DNA of 64,000 nucleotides from Chitinophaga sp. LS1 (GTDB taxonomy: Bacteria; Bacteroidota; Bacteroidia; Chitinophagales; Chitinophagaceae): NCBI RefSeq assembly GCF_034274695.1, contig NZ_CP128362.1:6574501-6638500 (forward strand), written 5' to 3'. Of this stretch, positions 17,298 through 25,706 are shown piece after piece. The notes under the pieces were generated by a model, which saw only the letters and a program-made list of their open reading frames with translations, ran no database searches and had not been told where the DNA came from. The position numbers were made by a program, and so were the translations under genes. The first letter of the stretch is position 1; each line of letters starts with the position of its first letter.

Positions 17298-17624
17298 ATG
17301 CGAAAGAAGCAAATTCAGAGATCTCTCCCTGGTTCTCCCTTAAAAGTAGACATGGCATTCCATGTTCGTCAGCAGCCTGATTCCGGCATGATTATTAGCG
17401 AATACTGCAGGGCTCATCAAATAAGTGAAGGCAGTTTTTATTACTGGTTAAAGAAAACAAACAATACTTCACCGGTTCCATCCTCACCACCAGCAATACT
17501 TCCCGTAAAAATTGTAGCATCATCAAATGAGCCTGTTAATTCAAACTTATTTGCTGAAGTGCGCGGTATTGCAATTTATCAACCTGTGCCGGCAGAATAT
17601 TTACTCACCTTGCTAAATCATTAG
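17298..17624 (+). CDS. tnpA: IS66 accessory protein TnpA
   Basis: The 108-aa protein carries a short helix-turn-helix (about residues 25-50: SGMIISEYCRAHQISEGSFYYWLKK), the usual first gene of IS66 elements. It is a probable end-binding or regulatory factor for transposition. The stop is followed after 3 bp by tnpB. The length is normal for the family and the frame is intact. Confidence 0.85.
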   Translation: MRKKQIQRSLPGSPLKVDMAFHVRQQPDSGMIISEYCRAHQISEGSFYYWLKKTNNTSPVPSSPPAILPVKIVASSNEPVNSNLFAEVRGIAIYQPVPAEYLLTLLNH

Positions 17625-17627
17625 TCA

Positions 17628-17996
17628 ATGTTGTCATTAGCTGGTTATAATTTTTATATCTATACATCTGCAGCGGATATGCGGATGGGAATAAATGGTT
17701 TGTCAGGCATCGTACGTAATCAAATGGCACTTGATCCATTAGCTAAGGGCATCATCTATTTGTTTTTTAACGGGCGTCTCACCCAGGTGAAAATGTTGCA
17801 ATTTGATGGAGATGGTCAGGCGCTTTATTACAAAAGACTAGCCAGAGGCACCTTTGGCAAACCTGTTTATGATCCTGGTTGCCAGGCGATGATGATTGAA
17901 CGCAAAGATGTGATGCTCATCCTGGAAGGAATCGAGATTAAGTACAGAAAGCGTTACGAAAGAAAGTCAGGAAAATCAACAGATCAGCCAAACTAA
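17628..17996 (+). CDS. tnpB: IS66 accessory protein TnpB (Orf2-like)
   Basis: The 122-aa protein matches the IS66 Orf2 family: ADMRMGINGLSGIV near the N-terminus, then IYLFFNGRLTQVKMLQFDGDG and LYYKRLARGTF. This compact basic protein is required for IS66 transposition. It is intact and lies between tnpA and tnpC. Confidence 0.9.
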   Translation: MLSLAGYNFYIYTSAADMRMGINGLSGIVRNQMALDPLAKGIIYLFFNGRLTQVKMLQFDGDGQALYYKRLARGTFGKPVYDPGCQAMMIERKDVMLILEGIEIKYRKRYERKSGKSTDQPN

Positions 17997-18017
17997 TAAT
18001 GCTGTTTTTGCGTTAAT

Positions 18018-19868
18018 ATAGCCAATACCATGACACAAAGCAGTGCGCCCTGAATTACTCACTTCTATAACAGATGCATTAAAACAAATCTCCACGCTAA
18101 CGGAGACCAATGGGGAGTTGTTGGAATCTCTGACCAGAGAGAGAATAACGTTTGGTAAGATTATATATGACCTGAATAACCAGCTGGAAGCAAAGAATGG
18201 AGCATGTGATAAATTAAACCGTTATCTGAATCAGGCACATGAGATTATGCTTGATAGAGAACATCAGGTCATTGAATTGCAAAGCAGGATCGAAGCATTG
18301 GAAAGTGAAAATGCGCTCTTAAAAGAGCAGGTTGCTCAGGGAGAAAAGAAGAGCTGGCAGTTACAGGAGTTATGTGAAATGCTACAGGGTAAAAAGAGTG
18401 AGAAATTTATACCTGAACGTGAAAAAGTAGATGCGGCCATACAACAAACCTTAGGACCTGATTTTGATCTGACCGAACTGGAAGAGATTATAAGAGTAGC
18501 CTCCACAAAAGGCGATATTCAACAAGTGGATGACCAGATCCGGAAAGGCAACCGCAAAAAGAAAAAACATCTCGCTCATAAAGGTAGAAGAGTACAACCA
18601 TCTTGTATAGAAGTAGTGACAGAAACAATTGACGTCGAAGGAGACAAGACAGGCCTGATCCCTATGGGCAAAAAAGTGACGACCTATTACGAATACAAGC
18701 CGGGTAAAATTATTAAAGTACAACAGGAGCGGCTTCAATATCGTACAGAAGATAAAAAGTTTGTCTGCCAACCAGTAGCCCCTCGTCTGGTAGAAAAAGG
18801 AACAGTAGGAAACAGCCTGCTGGCACACTTACACAGCCGCCGGTTTGGATATGGGGATCCATATACACGTCAGTTACGGTATATAAAAAGCACTACTGGC
18901 ATCAGCTTCGCAGCATCAACGGTAAATGGTTGGGAAGAGGTGGCCTTTAAGAAACTGCTAAGGCTGTTGAGATGTATGAAAAAAGTAATTGTGCAGGCCC
19001 GGTATCTGAAGGTCGATGAGACAAGATTAGATTACCTCAATGATATTGGAGAAGGCAAACCATCCAGGGGTTGGCTATGGGTATTTTTATCTGAAGAACA
19101 AAAATTAGTATTGTTTGAATTTAACCCATCCCGCGGACATAAGGTTCCACAGCAGATATTAAAAGATTTTAAGGGCACGCTTCAGGCGGATGGCCTGGGT
19201 AGCTATGTAGCAGCTTTTAAAGATAATGAGGAGGTGGACCTAATGACATGCCTGTCCCATATCCGCCGCGGTTTTAAGAAAGCAGAGAAATATGATAAAA
19301 AGCTAGCGGCAGAAGCATTGACATTGTTCAACATCATTTACAGGATAGAAGCCTTTGCCGAAAGAAAAAAGATGACCGATGACCAGCGATTGGCATTGCG
19401 TCAGAAATATAGCGTTCCTTTTCTCGATAAAATACATATCTGGTTGCTGGAACAACAGCAGATAGATCATCTGCCAGGTACACCAATAATTAAAGCAGTT
19501 AATTATGCCCTGGGGCAATGGCACAAACTAAAAGCATTTACGACCCTTGGATACGTCGATGCCGACAACAATGGCGTCGAGAGGGCCATCAGACCCGTTA
19601 CTACCTTCCGCAATAATAGCCTGTTTGCCGGAAATGAACATGGAGCAGAGAGAGTAGCACTTTTTTACTCCCTGATCGAGTCTTGTAAACTTAACGACAT
19701 CGATCCTTATATTTATCTTAAAGATATCTATGACCGCCTTCATGATTGCCCAGCTCATGAACTTATTAATCTGTTGCCTCCATATTGGAAGAAGAAAAAT
19801 ACATGATTACATCAATTAGCAGATTAGCCCCGAATTACAAAGAACTTCATTTATAGCCAATACCATGA
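18018..19868 (+). repeat. 16-bp direct repeat bracketing tnpC
   Basis: ATAGCCAATACCATGA occurs at 18018-18033, just before tnpC, and again at 19853-19868, just after it. An exact 16-mer twice in 2.7 kb is unlikely by chance. Recombination between the copies would excise tnpC cleanly and leave tnpA-tnpB. It may be an ancient duplication scar. Confidence 0.7.
18043..19806 (+). CDS. tnpC: IS66 transposase TnpC
   Basis: The 587-aa transposase has an N-terminal coiled coil (about 10-110), a zinc-binding or HTH region and the DDE_Tnp_IS66 catalytic core. LKVDETRLDYL and LQADGLGSY supply the two Asp and GVERAIRPVTTFRNN with the FAGNEHGAER stretch supplies the Glu region. The C-terminus carries the IS66 C-terminal signature (LNDIDPYIYLKDI). 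It starts with GTG at 18043. The frame is complete, so the element may still be active. Confidence 0.9.
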   Translation: MRPELLTSITDALKQISTLTETNGELLESLTRERITFGKIIYDLNNQLEAKNGACDKLNRYLNQAHEIMLDREHQVIELQSRIEALESENALLKEQVAQGEKKSWQLQELCEMLQGKKSEKFIPEREKVDAAIQQTLGPDFDLTELEEIIRVASTKGDIQQVDDQIRKGNRKKKKHLAHKGRRVQPSCIEVVTETIDVEGDKTGLIPMGKKVTTYYEYKPGKIIKVQQERLQYRTEDKKFVCQPVAPRLVEKGTVGNSLLAHLHSRRFGYGDPYTRQLRYIKSTTGISFAASTVNGWEEVAFKKLLRLLRCMKKVIVQARYLKVDETRLDYLNDIGEGKPSRGWLWVFLSEEQKLVLFEFNPSRGHKVPQQILKDFKGTLQADGLGSYVAAFKDNEEVDLMTCLSHIRRGFKKAEKYDKKLAAEALTLFNIIYRIEAFAERKKMTDDQRLALRQKYSVPFLDKIHIWLLEQQQIDHLPGTPIIKAVNYALGQWHKLKAFTTLGYVDADNNGVERAIRPVTTFRNNSLFAGNEHGAERVALFYSLIESCKLNDIDPYIYLKDIYDRLHDCPAHELINLLPPYWKKKNT

Positions 19869-19931
19869 TTACAGCAGCAAAGATAAGGGCTGTAAAACAT
19901 TATTCTGGAATGCCGAGGTCCGAATACTTAC

Positions 19932-20558
19932 GCTACTAAAGACGGATATTTCAGAAATAACCCGACAGAGGACATCCCGGCTGTACGCAATCCTAGCGCT
20001 GCGTTGAAGGAACACCTGGAATCAGAGGAATACGTTGCCTTACTTAACACGCCCTGTTTTAACCAGCAAGTGAAGCTGGCTTTCTTGTTTAGTTGTTATA
20101 CCGGGCTGAGATGGGTGGATGTGAAAAGGCTGGAATGGCAGGATTTACAGGGTGGTAAATTAATTACAAGGATCATCCAGCAGAAAACCGGCAAGCCAGT
20201 GGTACTTACCCTACACTCAATAGCCCTTGCAATTCTGGAAGAAATTAAACAACTATCTCTTGGCAAGACAGTTTCTGCCAATAAAGTTTTCAGCCTGCCT
20301 ACGGCGAATGGAGCCAATAAGGTATTGGGAGAATGGATTAAACGGGCTGGTGTCAATAAATACGTAACATGGTCCTGTGCAATATTAAGTTTTTCCATAC
20401 TATTAAAGGATAAGAACGTGGATGATGTCACTATCGCTTATCTAATGGGGCATACAACTATCAGACAGGTGCAGCAGACTTACAAAAGGTACAAACCTAA
20501 AGATCAGTCGGAGGCGATCAGTCACTTGCCTTCTTTTAATATTGCGGGTGTCCTTTAG
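19932..20558 (+). pseudogene. Tyrosine recombinase C-terminal fragment, catalytic residues lost
   Basis: The frame is open from the IS66 right end and reads ATKDGYFRNNPTED..., the end of a core-binding domain, then a catalytic domain. The first Arg (TGLRWVDV), the Lys region (QKTGKPV), LMGHTT and the final Tyr (QQTYKRY) are present. The box normally HCAR reads SCAI, so both His and Arg are replaced. With the N-terminal half missing, the gene is dead on two counts. The nearest start is TTG at 20004. Its sequence is close to the separate fragment at 27433-28053, which ends in the same region. Confidence 0.85.
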
Positions 20559-20594
20559 GGGGTCAACTAATTTCAGTATGGTGCAAGTTTTAGC

Positions 20595-20626
20595 AACAGG
20601 GCTATTCACCATCGAATAGCCCTGTT
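20595..20626. terminator. Bidirectional terminator hairpin
   Basis: A perfect 13-bp inverted repeat (AACAGGGCTATTC / GAATAGCCCTGTT) with a 6-nt loop lies between the convergent integrase fragment and the small HTH gene. It is flanked by T-rich tracts on both sides. Confidence 0.8.
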
Positions 20627-20628
20627 TA

Positions 20629-20877
20629 CTATGCAGCTCTTAGCTTTATCAATGGTGGTGCAGCCTGCACTACCGCCATTTCACCGGACAGCATTTTATC
20701 AATATCTTCTTTCCTGTAATAGCCACTATTGGTTTTGTAAACCCCATATTCTTCACAGTTCTTAGCCAATTGCGTTCGGCCAAGGTTACAATAAATCAGC
20801 GCTTCTTCCGGTTTCAGGAAGGGTTTAAAACAGAGTGCAATTGCTCTCATGATTAGCAGATCGTCACGTTTTATCAT
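20629..20877 (-). CDS. Excisionase-like helix-turn-helix protein
   Basis: An 82-aa protein whose middle (FLKPEEALIYCNLGRTQLAKNCEEYGVYKT) and following SGYYRKEDIDKML fit the winged-helix DNA-binding family used by excisionases and small regulators of integrated elements. It sits convergent to the integrase fragment across a terminator. With the integrase dead it probably no longer serves excision. Confidence 0.65.
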   Translation of the reverse strand: MIKRDDLLIMRAIALCFKPFLKPEEALIYCNLGRTQLAKNCEEYGVYKTNSGYYRKEDIDKMLSGEMAVVQAAPPLIKLRAA

Positions 20878-20986
20878 ACCTATAGTTTAGTGTTGAAATT
20901 TTACCTTTCTGTAAGAGTAAGGGTTAAGTTATTGGGCAAAGAGAGCCACCACTACAGGTAATCCTGTGGTGGTGGTAAAACTGGCG

Positions 20987-21241
20987 TTAATCTTCATCCT
21001 CATCTTCTTCGTCATCATCCTCTCTTTCCTCATTCTCATGGTAATCAGAGATAATATCTTCGGCTTCATGGATGGCATCACGCTGCTCTTTTTCGTATTC
21101 TACTTCAATAGTGATGTAACCCTCATCTTCGTCTGTGGCTGTAATGCTATTGGTAATATTCTTTTCCAGTAACACATCGGCTACCCGGATCAGCACATCT
21201 ACAGGCACCTGTAATTCGCGTTTTGTAATAACTGTTTGCAT
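20987..21241 (-). CDS. Acidic hypothetical protein, paralogue of the gene at 21988
   Basis: The 84-aa protein has an alpha/beta body (LQVPVDVLIRVADVLLEKN) and a C-terminal tail of almost only Asp and Glu. Its core aligns by eye with the 99-aa frame's protein at 21988 (IPIDVLLDIIRILFNN), with similar spacing to a final helix ending before Tyr. The two paralogues flank a zinc-finger gene. The acidic tail could mimic DNA. Function unknown. Confidence 0.6.
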   Translation of the reverse strand: MQTVITKRELQVPVDVLIRVADVLLEKNITNSITATDEDEGYITIEVEYEKEQRDAIHEAEDIISDYHENEEREDDDEEDEDED

Positions 21242-21271
21242 AAAATAATGGGAATTAAAGGTTATGAATAA

Positions 21272-21958
21272 TTATTCTGAAAAGTTGAGTTCACGGAACT
21301 TAACCAGCGGCACCATAGCTGCCAGCGTAAAACGACAGGCAATAAGTGATGCTTTCCGGTTAAGCGTTAAACGAAAGCGGGTATCACCTTTCGGCTTAAC
21401 GTTATGAACAATGCGGTCAAGGTTATGTATAATGTCTTTTACCAACGTGGTGTAGGGATAGTCAGTAGGCAGTTGCCGGTAAGGACTTGCAGCTGCCATT
21501 TCAGCAAACGAATCCCGCAAAAGAACTAATGCCTCGTTGGGTATGGAAGGCATATTGCTTAAACGAAGCATGTTTTCCAACAGGCAGCGCAATCGAAGGC
21601 TTACCCATTTTACTGGCTGTATGGCATAGGTTCCCCAATATTGATCCGGGTTTTCAAATATAAATGTGTAGTTATTACTATCCAGGCATTCCTGTACCGC
21701 TTCCAGCAGCCGGGAATATACCTGCTGATAGGGCTGGTCTTGTTGCCTTACCATATAATCTGGTTTATCTACATCTGTTTTTGCTTCTTCCAGCAAAACT
21801 GCTGATTCATTACTGGTTAAAGTGTTAGTCTCTGCATCTGCCAATGCCAATCCGTTCCGCTTGTAAAATGCTAACTGCTTGCAGGTATCACTGCAATATT
21901 TACGGGTGCTTCGTAAGGCTTGCATCGGTGTGCCGCAGGGTTGACAGGTAGTTGTCAT
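21272..21958 (-). CDS. Zinc-finger hypothetical protein of mobile islands
   Basis: The 228-aa protein begins with a zinc-ribbon-like CQPCGTPM...YCSDTCKQ (Cys-x2-Cys and Cys-x3-Cys), followed by an unrecognised helical domain. The YCSDTC-type finger often occurs in Bacteroidota integrated-element proteins. It is flanked 30 bp on each side by the two small paralogous genes and is probably co-transcribed with them. A DNA-binding role is inferred from the finger. Confidence 0.6.
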   Translation of the reverse strand: MTTTCQPCGTPMQALRSTRKYCSDTCKQLAFYKRNGLALADAETNTLTSNESAVLLEEAKTDVDKPDYMVRQQDQPYQQVYSRLLEAVQECLDSNNYTFIFENPDQYWGTYAIQPVKWVSLRLRCLLENMLRLSNMPSIPNEALVLLRDSFAEMAAASPYRQLPTDYPYTTLVKDIIHNLDRIVHNVKPKGDTRFRLTLNRKASLIACRFTLAAMVPLVKFRELNFSE

Positions 21959-21987
21959 TGATGTCAGTTTAACGGTAAACGATCTTG

Positions 21988-22254
21988 TTAATAGTCAAGG
22001 GCTTCATCCTGTGGACTGCCTTTAACGTAATAACTATAATCACCCAATATGCCAATGATGTTTTGTAAGGCTTTCTTGTGTTTAGGGTTCCCCTGTTGGT
22101 GGGTAATTTGCACCATCAGGGTGCCTTCCTGCTCATTGATACCTTCTTCCTTCCAGTACAGGTGGTTATTGAACAAGATGCGAATGATGTCCAGTAAAAC
22201 ATCAATGGGAATAGTGTGTGAGCTGGTTGTAGCCGGTTTGTTAGCACTTTGCAT
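21988..22254 (-). CDS. Hypothetical protein paralogous to the gene at 20987
   Basis: From the ATG at 22254 the protein has 88 residues; an earlier start at 22287 would add 11 hydrophobic residues but aligns less well. The body (IPIDVLLDIIRILFNNHLYW...GTLMVQITH) matches the acidic protein downstream of the zinc-finger gene in order and length but lacks the acidic tail. Role unknown. Confidence 0.6.
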   Translation of the reverse strand: MQSANKPATTSSHTIPIDVLLDIIRILFNNHLYWKEEGINEQEGTLMVQITHQQGNPKHKKALQNIIGILGDYSYYVKGSPQDEALDY

Positions 22255-22524
22255 GTGATGCTCATTAAAGGTAAAAATCAGGAACAACAGGAAAAGGTAC
22301 TAACTATGCATCATATAACAAATGGTGCCCTATGGCTATTAGTTTAACTGTCCAGAACTAGAAAAACGCGGCTGGAATAAGTAGCTTGTATTATAGCCTA
22401 TTTATCATCCGTTAAATTTTCCCGACCCTGACATCCCATAAAAGCCCAAAAAATCTCAATGGCATTTATAAAATAAGTTCTATTCCAAAAGCTGTTTTAT
22501 AACAATAAGATTAGAAAATATGAG

Positions 22525-23238
22525 CTACTGAATAGTGGTCTTAAAAATAGAATCTGACAAAACTGATTGAACAATTAAATAATGGCCTCTGTTATTCAGA
22601 TGAATCCCATCAGCTGCTGCAAATTCAGGTTTTATATAACCTTCTGGAGTAGAGAGGGTGTCATATAAATTATTAAACTTGTCGCCATAGTTGCTCATCA
22701 TCTTTTCATTCAGCGTTTTCAGGCGACTTCTAATTGCTGCATCATCAAAGTTGCGCGGCTGGGTACCAAACAGGATATATTTTACTTTTGCTGAATCCAA
22801 CAGCCGCACCATTTCCTTATAGTTACTCATTATTTCATTATCACTGTAGCCATTTGCAACATCATTGGTTGGATATGTAATCATCACTAAAGAAGGATAG
22901 TAAGATAACGCCTTGGTAATATTCTTTGTAGTATCTGTTAGTGGCATACCTTCCTGAACGGAATAATTTTCAGGAACTCCTTGATAGGTAGTGTAACCAG
23001 CTACAGCGAGATTAATAAAATAAAGTGTCTTTTTATTATCCAGAGTAGCCAACCTTAACCTGTTTACCCACCCCGAATCAGTTGGATTAGCTCCAATACC
23101 TGCTGCGGAAGAGGAACCTATAATTACGATATTAGCGGATTTTGAGCCGGCAGACTCTCCTGGATTATTTACTGCTTCTGTGCTTTTAGTACACGAAAAC
23201 CAAAACACAATGGATAACCCAAATATATAATTTCTCAT
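22525..23238 (-). CDS. SGNH/GDSL-family lipoprotein hydrolase
   Basis: The 237-aa protein has a lipoprotein-type leader with Cys16 (VFWFSC). Block I is GSSSAAGIG with the nucleophile Ser, block III falls near TYPTNDVANG (Asn) and block V is DGIHLNN (Asp/His). These define an SGNH esterase or lipase of the envelope, probably a deacetylase of carbohydrate or lipid. It is the full-length copy; its 5' part is duplicated, in decayed form, at 25303-25686. It follows the candidate immunity gene by 21 bp. Confidence 0.8.
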   Translation of the reverse strand: MRNYIFGLSIVFWFSCTKSTEAVNNPGESAGSKSANIVIIGSSSAAGIGANPTDSGWVNRLRLATLDNKKTLYFINLAVAGYTTYQGVPENYSVQEGMPLTDTTKNITKALSYYPSLVMITYPTNDVANGYSDNEIMSNYKEMVRLLDSAKVKYILFGTQPRNFDDAAIRSRLKTLNEKMMSNYGDKFNNLYDTLSTPEGYIKPEFAAADGIHLNNRGHYLIVQSVLSDSIFKTTIQ

Positions 23239-23259
23239 TGCTATCTAAATAGGCATTTA

Positions 23260-23970
23260 TTAAAGACTTCCGAGTTTGTTCATATACGTCAGGTATGTAT
23301 CCAGATCGAACTTCTTCTTACTTAAATGTTGATCTAATCTATACCAGGGAAGATACCTATTATCATTCCCATCCATTAAAATTGGCATAAAATAGGGTCT
23401 GTATCCATACTTCTTTTCTACCTGCCAGTGGGCACTTTTACTCCTTCTCATCTTTTCTCCAATAAAAATCCCTAATGGTATAAACAAGTCCATATACCGC
23501 TGTTGAGGGTCAATTTTATTCACCTTTTTGGATATTGCATTGTAGTAAGCGGTATCATCTTTTTGCACATCAATTTCCAAATCTAATTTCTCTGACAATA
23601 TTTTAAGCCAGTAATTTATTTCGCTGGCGATATTTACCAGATGTTCCTGATTCGATTTAAATGGGTTATAATTGTCATCTTCAATAGGTACTCCATTTTT
23701 TAGAACTTCCCGCATGGTGGCTTCGTCTTCAAAAACGATTCCTTTGCCACCGCTAGCGGGTAGCCAGACAATTTTATTATTATTGATTGTATAAGCACAA
23801 GACAAATCTTCTTCATTTTCGCTCAAAATCTGCCCATTTTGCTCTCTTAAAATTTTTAACAGCTCTAGGGAGGATTTAATTTCATGTTTCTGGGCCATAC
23901 CTAAACATAAATTAGTGATCAAAAAAATGTTGTCCAAATAATTTTCATAAAAATAAATAGAATTACCCAT
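23260..23970 (-). pseudogene. Candidate immunity protein, copy 1, leader disrupted
   Basis: The body (about 215 aa) is nearly identical to copy 2 at 25707-26396. The native ATG-leader is broken: a run of 8 A in copy 2 has only 7 A here, so the native start meets a TGA after nine codons. An alternative ATG inside the IS1595 end at 23970 reads through in frame but replaces the hydrophobic leader with a polar MGNSIYFYENY. The protein could still be made, but not exported in the original way. It is probably a decaying gene. Confidence 0.65.
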
Positions 23971-24930
23971 TTAGCTCTCGTAAAGTTAAAAATAAAGGAG
24001 CAGCAGCAACCATCCTGGATAAAAGTTTGTGCATTATACTGCCCAAATGATTTCTTCTGTTAAATCGGAAATGAAATTCATTTAAGTATGCCTGCATATG
24101 ATTTTCAGAAACACGATGATGAATGCCTCTTAACCAACCTTTAAAATTCATGATATGAGTATGTAAATGAGGAAAATTTTTGCCATTACCAGATTCTACT
24201 TGCTCCAATCGTGGAAATATATTCTTTAGTGGAGCATAAGCTGCCCAGCCATCTGTCACTACCCGTGATTTTTTATCGATGTGTTTTTCCATGAATGGCT
24301 GAAACGATGTAGAGCTGTAATCCTCTATGCATTGGGCATACGCTCTGCCAGTCTTTCTATTTCGGCATACTTTTTCAACTGCTATCAGGATAATTTTTCG
24401 ATCACCTTTAGCCCGACCTTGATTCCCTTCTTCCTTGCCACCAATCACAAATTCATCTACCTCTACACGACCTTGTAATGGAAACTGTTCACTACTTTGC
24501 ATGCCCTCCTGCACTTTGCGCTTAAAATACCAGGCACTTGTTTGACGGATGCCATATTCCCTGCTTATTTCGCAACTTGACATCCCCTTTTTACTTACAC
24601 TCAAACGGAAACAAATCTGAAAAGCTGTCAGCAAACTGAATTTTACTTTATGAAACAATGTCCCTGCAGTGGGAGACTCATTATAATTGCAAGCCTGACA
24701 ACGTCTATCAAGCCACCTTTTACCTTTCCACCACATTTCTCCACCACACTTCTTACAACGAAACCCTTGCTGCCACTTCAACTCTGCAAGGTATTGTAAA
24801 CACGATTCTTCATCTGGAAAATGTCTTTGAAAACTTTCAATTGTGATGCCCCTAAACATAGTTTTTTTTATAAAGCTATGATAGCACTACGCCGCATATT
24901 TGCGTAACGACCCGTAAATGGGTAATTCTA
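23958..24930 (-). mobile_element. IS1595-family insertion sequence with 8-bp duplication
   Basis: The element is 973 bp long. Perfect 16-bp inverted repeats (TAGAATTACCCATTTA at 23958-23973, its complement at 24915-24930) are flanked by direct AAAATAAA duplications at 23950-23957 and 24931-24938. It carries one intact transposase. It inserted between the immunity and toxin genes of copy 1. The intact ends and duplication suggest a recent insertion. Confidence 0.9.
23963..24859 (-). CDS. IS1595-family (ISXO2-like) transposase
   Basis: The 298-aa protein has an N-terminal zinc ribbon (RCKKCGGEMW...RCQACNY), a helical linker (SSCEISREYGIRQTSAWYFKRKVQEGM) and the ISXO2-like catalytic domain (VEVDEFVIGGKEEGNQGR, then VVTDGWAAYAPL and HRVSENHMQAYLNEFHFRFN). 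The catalytic Asp and Glu/Asn positions are present and the frame is intact. The stop lies within the left inverted repeat. Confidence 0.9.
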   Translation of the reverse strand: MFRGITIESFQRHFPDEESCLQYLAELKWQQGFRCKKCGGEMWWKGKRWLDRRCQACNYNESPTAGTLFHKVKFSLLTAFQICFRLSVSKKGMSSCEISREYGIRQTSAWYFKRKVQEGMQSSEQFPLQGRVEVDEFVIGGKEEGNQGRAKGDRKIILIAVEKVCRNRKTGRAYAQCIEDYSSTSFQPFMEKHIDKKSRVVTDGWAAYAPLKNIFPRLEQVESGNGKNFPHLHTHIMNFKGWLRGIHHRVSENHMQAYLNEFHFRFNRRNHLGSIMHKLLSRMVAAAPLFLTLRELNG

Positions 24931-24938
24931 AAAATAAA

Positions 24939-25302
24939 TTTTAAAACTGATAATCTACATCCGGATGCATGAAATGTATCTTCAAATGTATCTCCAACAT
25001 AATCTTCTCACTGACCGCTACTTGTAAATGTTTTGCAAGAATATTATTTTGCTAAAGTCATTAAAACCGATTTAGAGAGATCTTGCCAACCGCTCGTATT
25101 TCCATTTTGCACACCTTTGACGAAATCATTAATACCATTACCGATATTTACTGCAAAATTCGAAATACTGTTTTCAATGGCACTATAATTAATCCGAGCA
25201 CATAATTTATATCCATAGTGTCCAGCAGTAAAACCAGTTATACCACCACCAATAGTAGCTAACGAGAGATCATTTCCTGTTAGACCATTATTTTCTGCAG
25301 TT
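24939..25302 (-). pseudogene. RHS-tip toxin remnant, catalytic part deleted
   Basis: The first 30 bp match the 3' end of the intact toxin at 26408. The sequence then jumps near 24966 to the region matching about 26953 onward. About 520 bp, containing the IDAK and FEIKAK residues, are therefore missing. The remainder is diverged and ends where it joins SGNH sequence at about 25302. It is the dead copy of the toxin. Confidence 0.75.
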
Positions 25303-25686
25303 GATTTGCAACATCATTGGTTGGATATGTAATCATCACCAGAGAAGGATGGTGCGATAACGCATTGGTAATATTCTTTGTAGTATCTATTAGTGGCATA
25401 TCTTCCTGAACGGAATAATTTTCAGGCACTCACTGATAGTGTAAACTGCTACAGCGAGATTAATAAAATAAAGTGTTTTTTTATTATCCAGGGTAGCCAA
25501 CCTTAACCCGTTTACCCACCCTGAATCAGTTGGATTAGCTCCTATACCTGCTGCGGAAGAGGAACCTCTAATTACGATATTAGCGGATTTTGAGCCGGCA
25601 GACTCTCCTGGATTATTTACTGTTTCTATGCTTTTAGTACACGAAAACCAAAACACAACGAATAACCCAAGTATTTAATTTCTCAT
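25303..25686 (-). pseudogene. SGNH hydrolase remnant
   Basis: The 5' part of the SGNH lipoprotein gene is repeated here, but codon 4 after the original ATG (25686) is TAA. A small indel near 25435 also shifts the frame, and the 3' half is absent because of the duplication junction. Block I is still readable (GSSSAAGIG). Non-functional. Confidence 0.8.
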
Positions 25687-25706
25687 TATTATTAATATAG
25701 CGTTAA

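Larger units (their letters stand above)
17228..19931 (+). mobile_element. IS66-family insertion sequence, no target-site duplication
   Basis: Terminal inverted repeats of 25 bp lie at 17228-17252 and 19907-19931. They begin GTAAGTATTCGG and match at 22 of 25 positions. The element carries the three genes typical of IS66 (tnpA, tnpB, tnpC) in order and intact. The 8 bp outside each end differ (left TCCACAAA, right GCTACTAA), although IS66 normally makes an 8-bp duplication. This points to a deletion or recombination after insertion. The right end sits inside an integrase gene whose N-terminal part is not on the left. Confidence 0.9.

Noticed and set aside
18451..19758. Minus-strand frames within the IS66 transposase
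   Set aside because: They are antisense to an intact, well-recognised transposase.
17220..19939. Attachment sites (attL/attR) of the island
   Set aside because: I looked for matching direct repeats at the integrase fragments and island edges and found none beyond IS-related repeats; the left edge lies outside the window.
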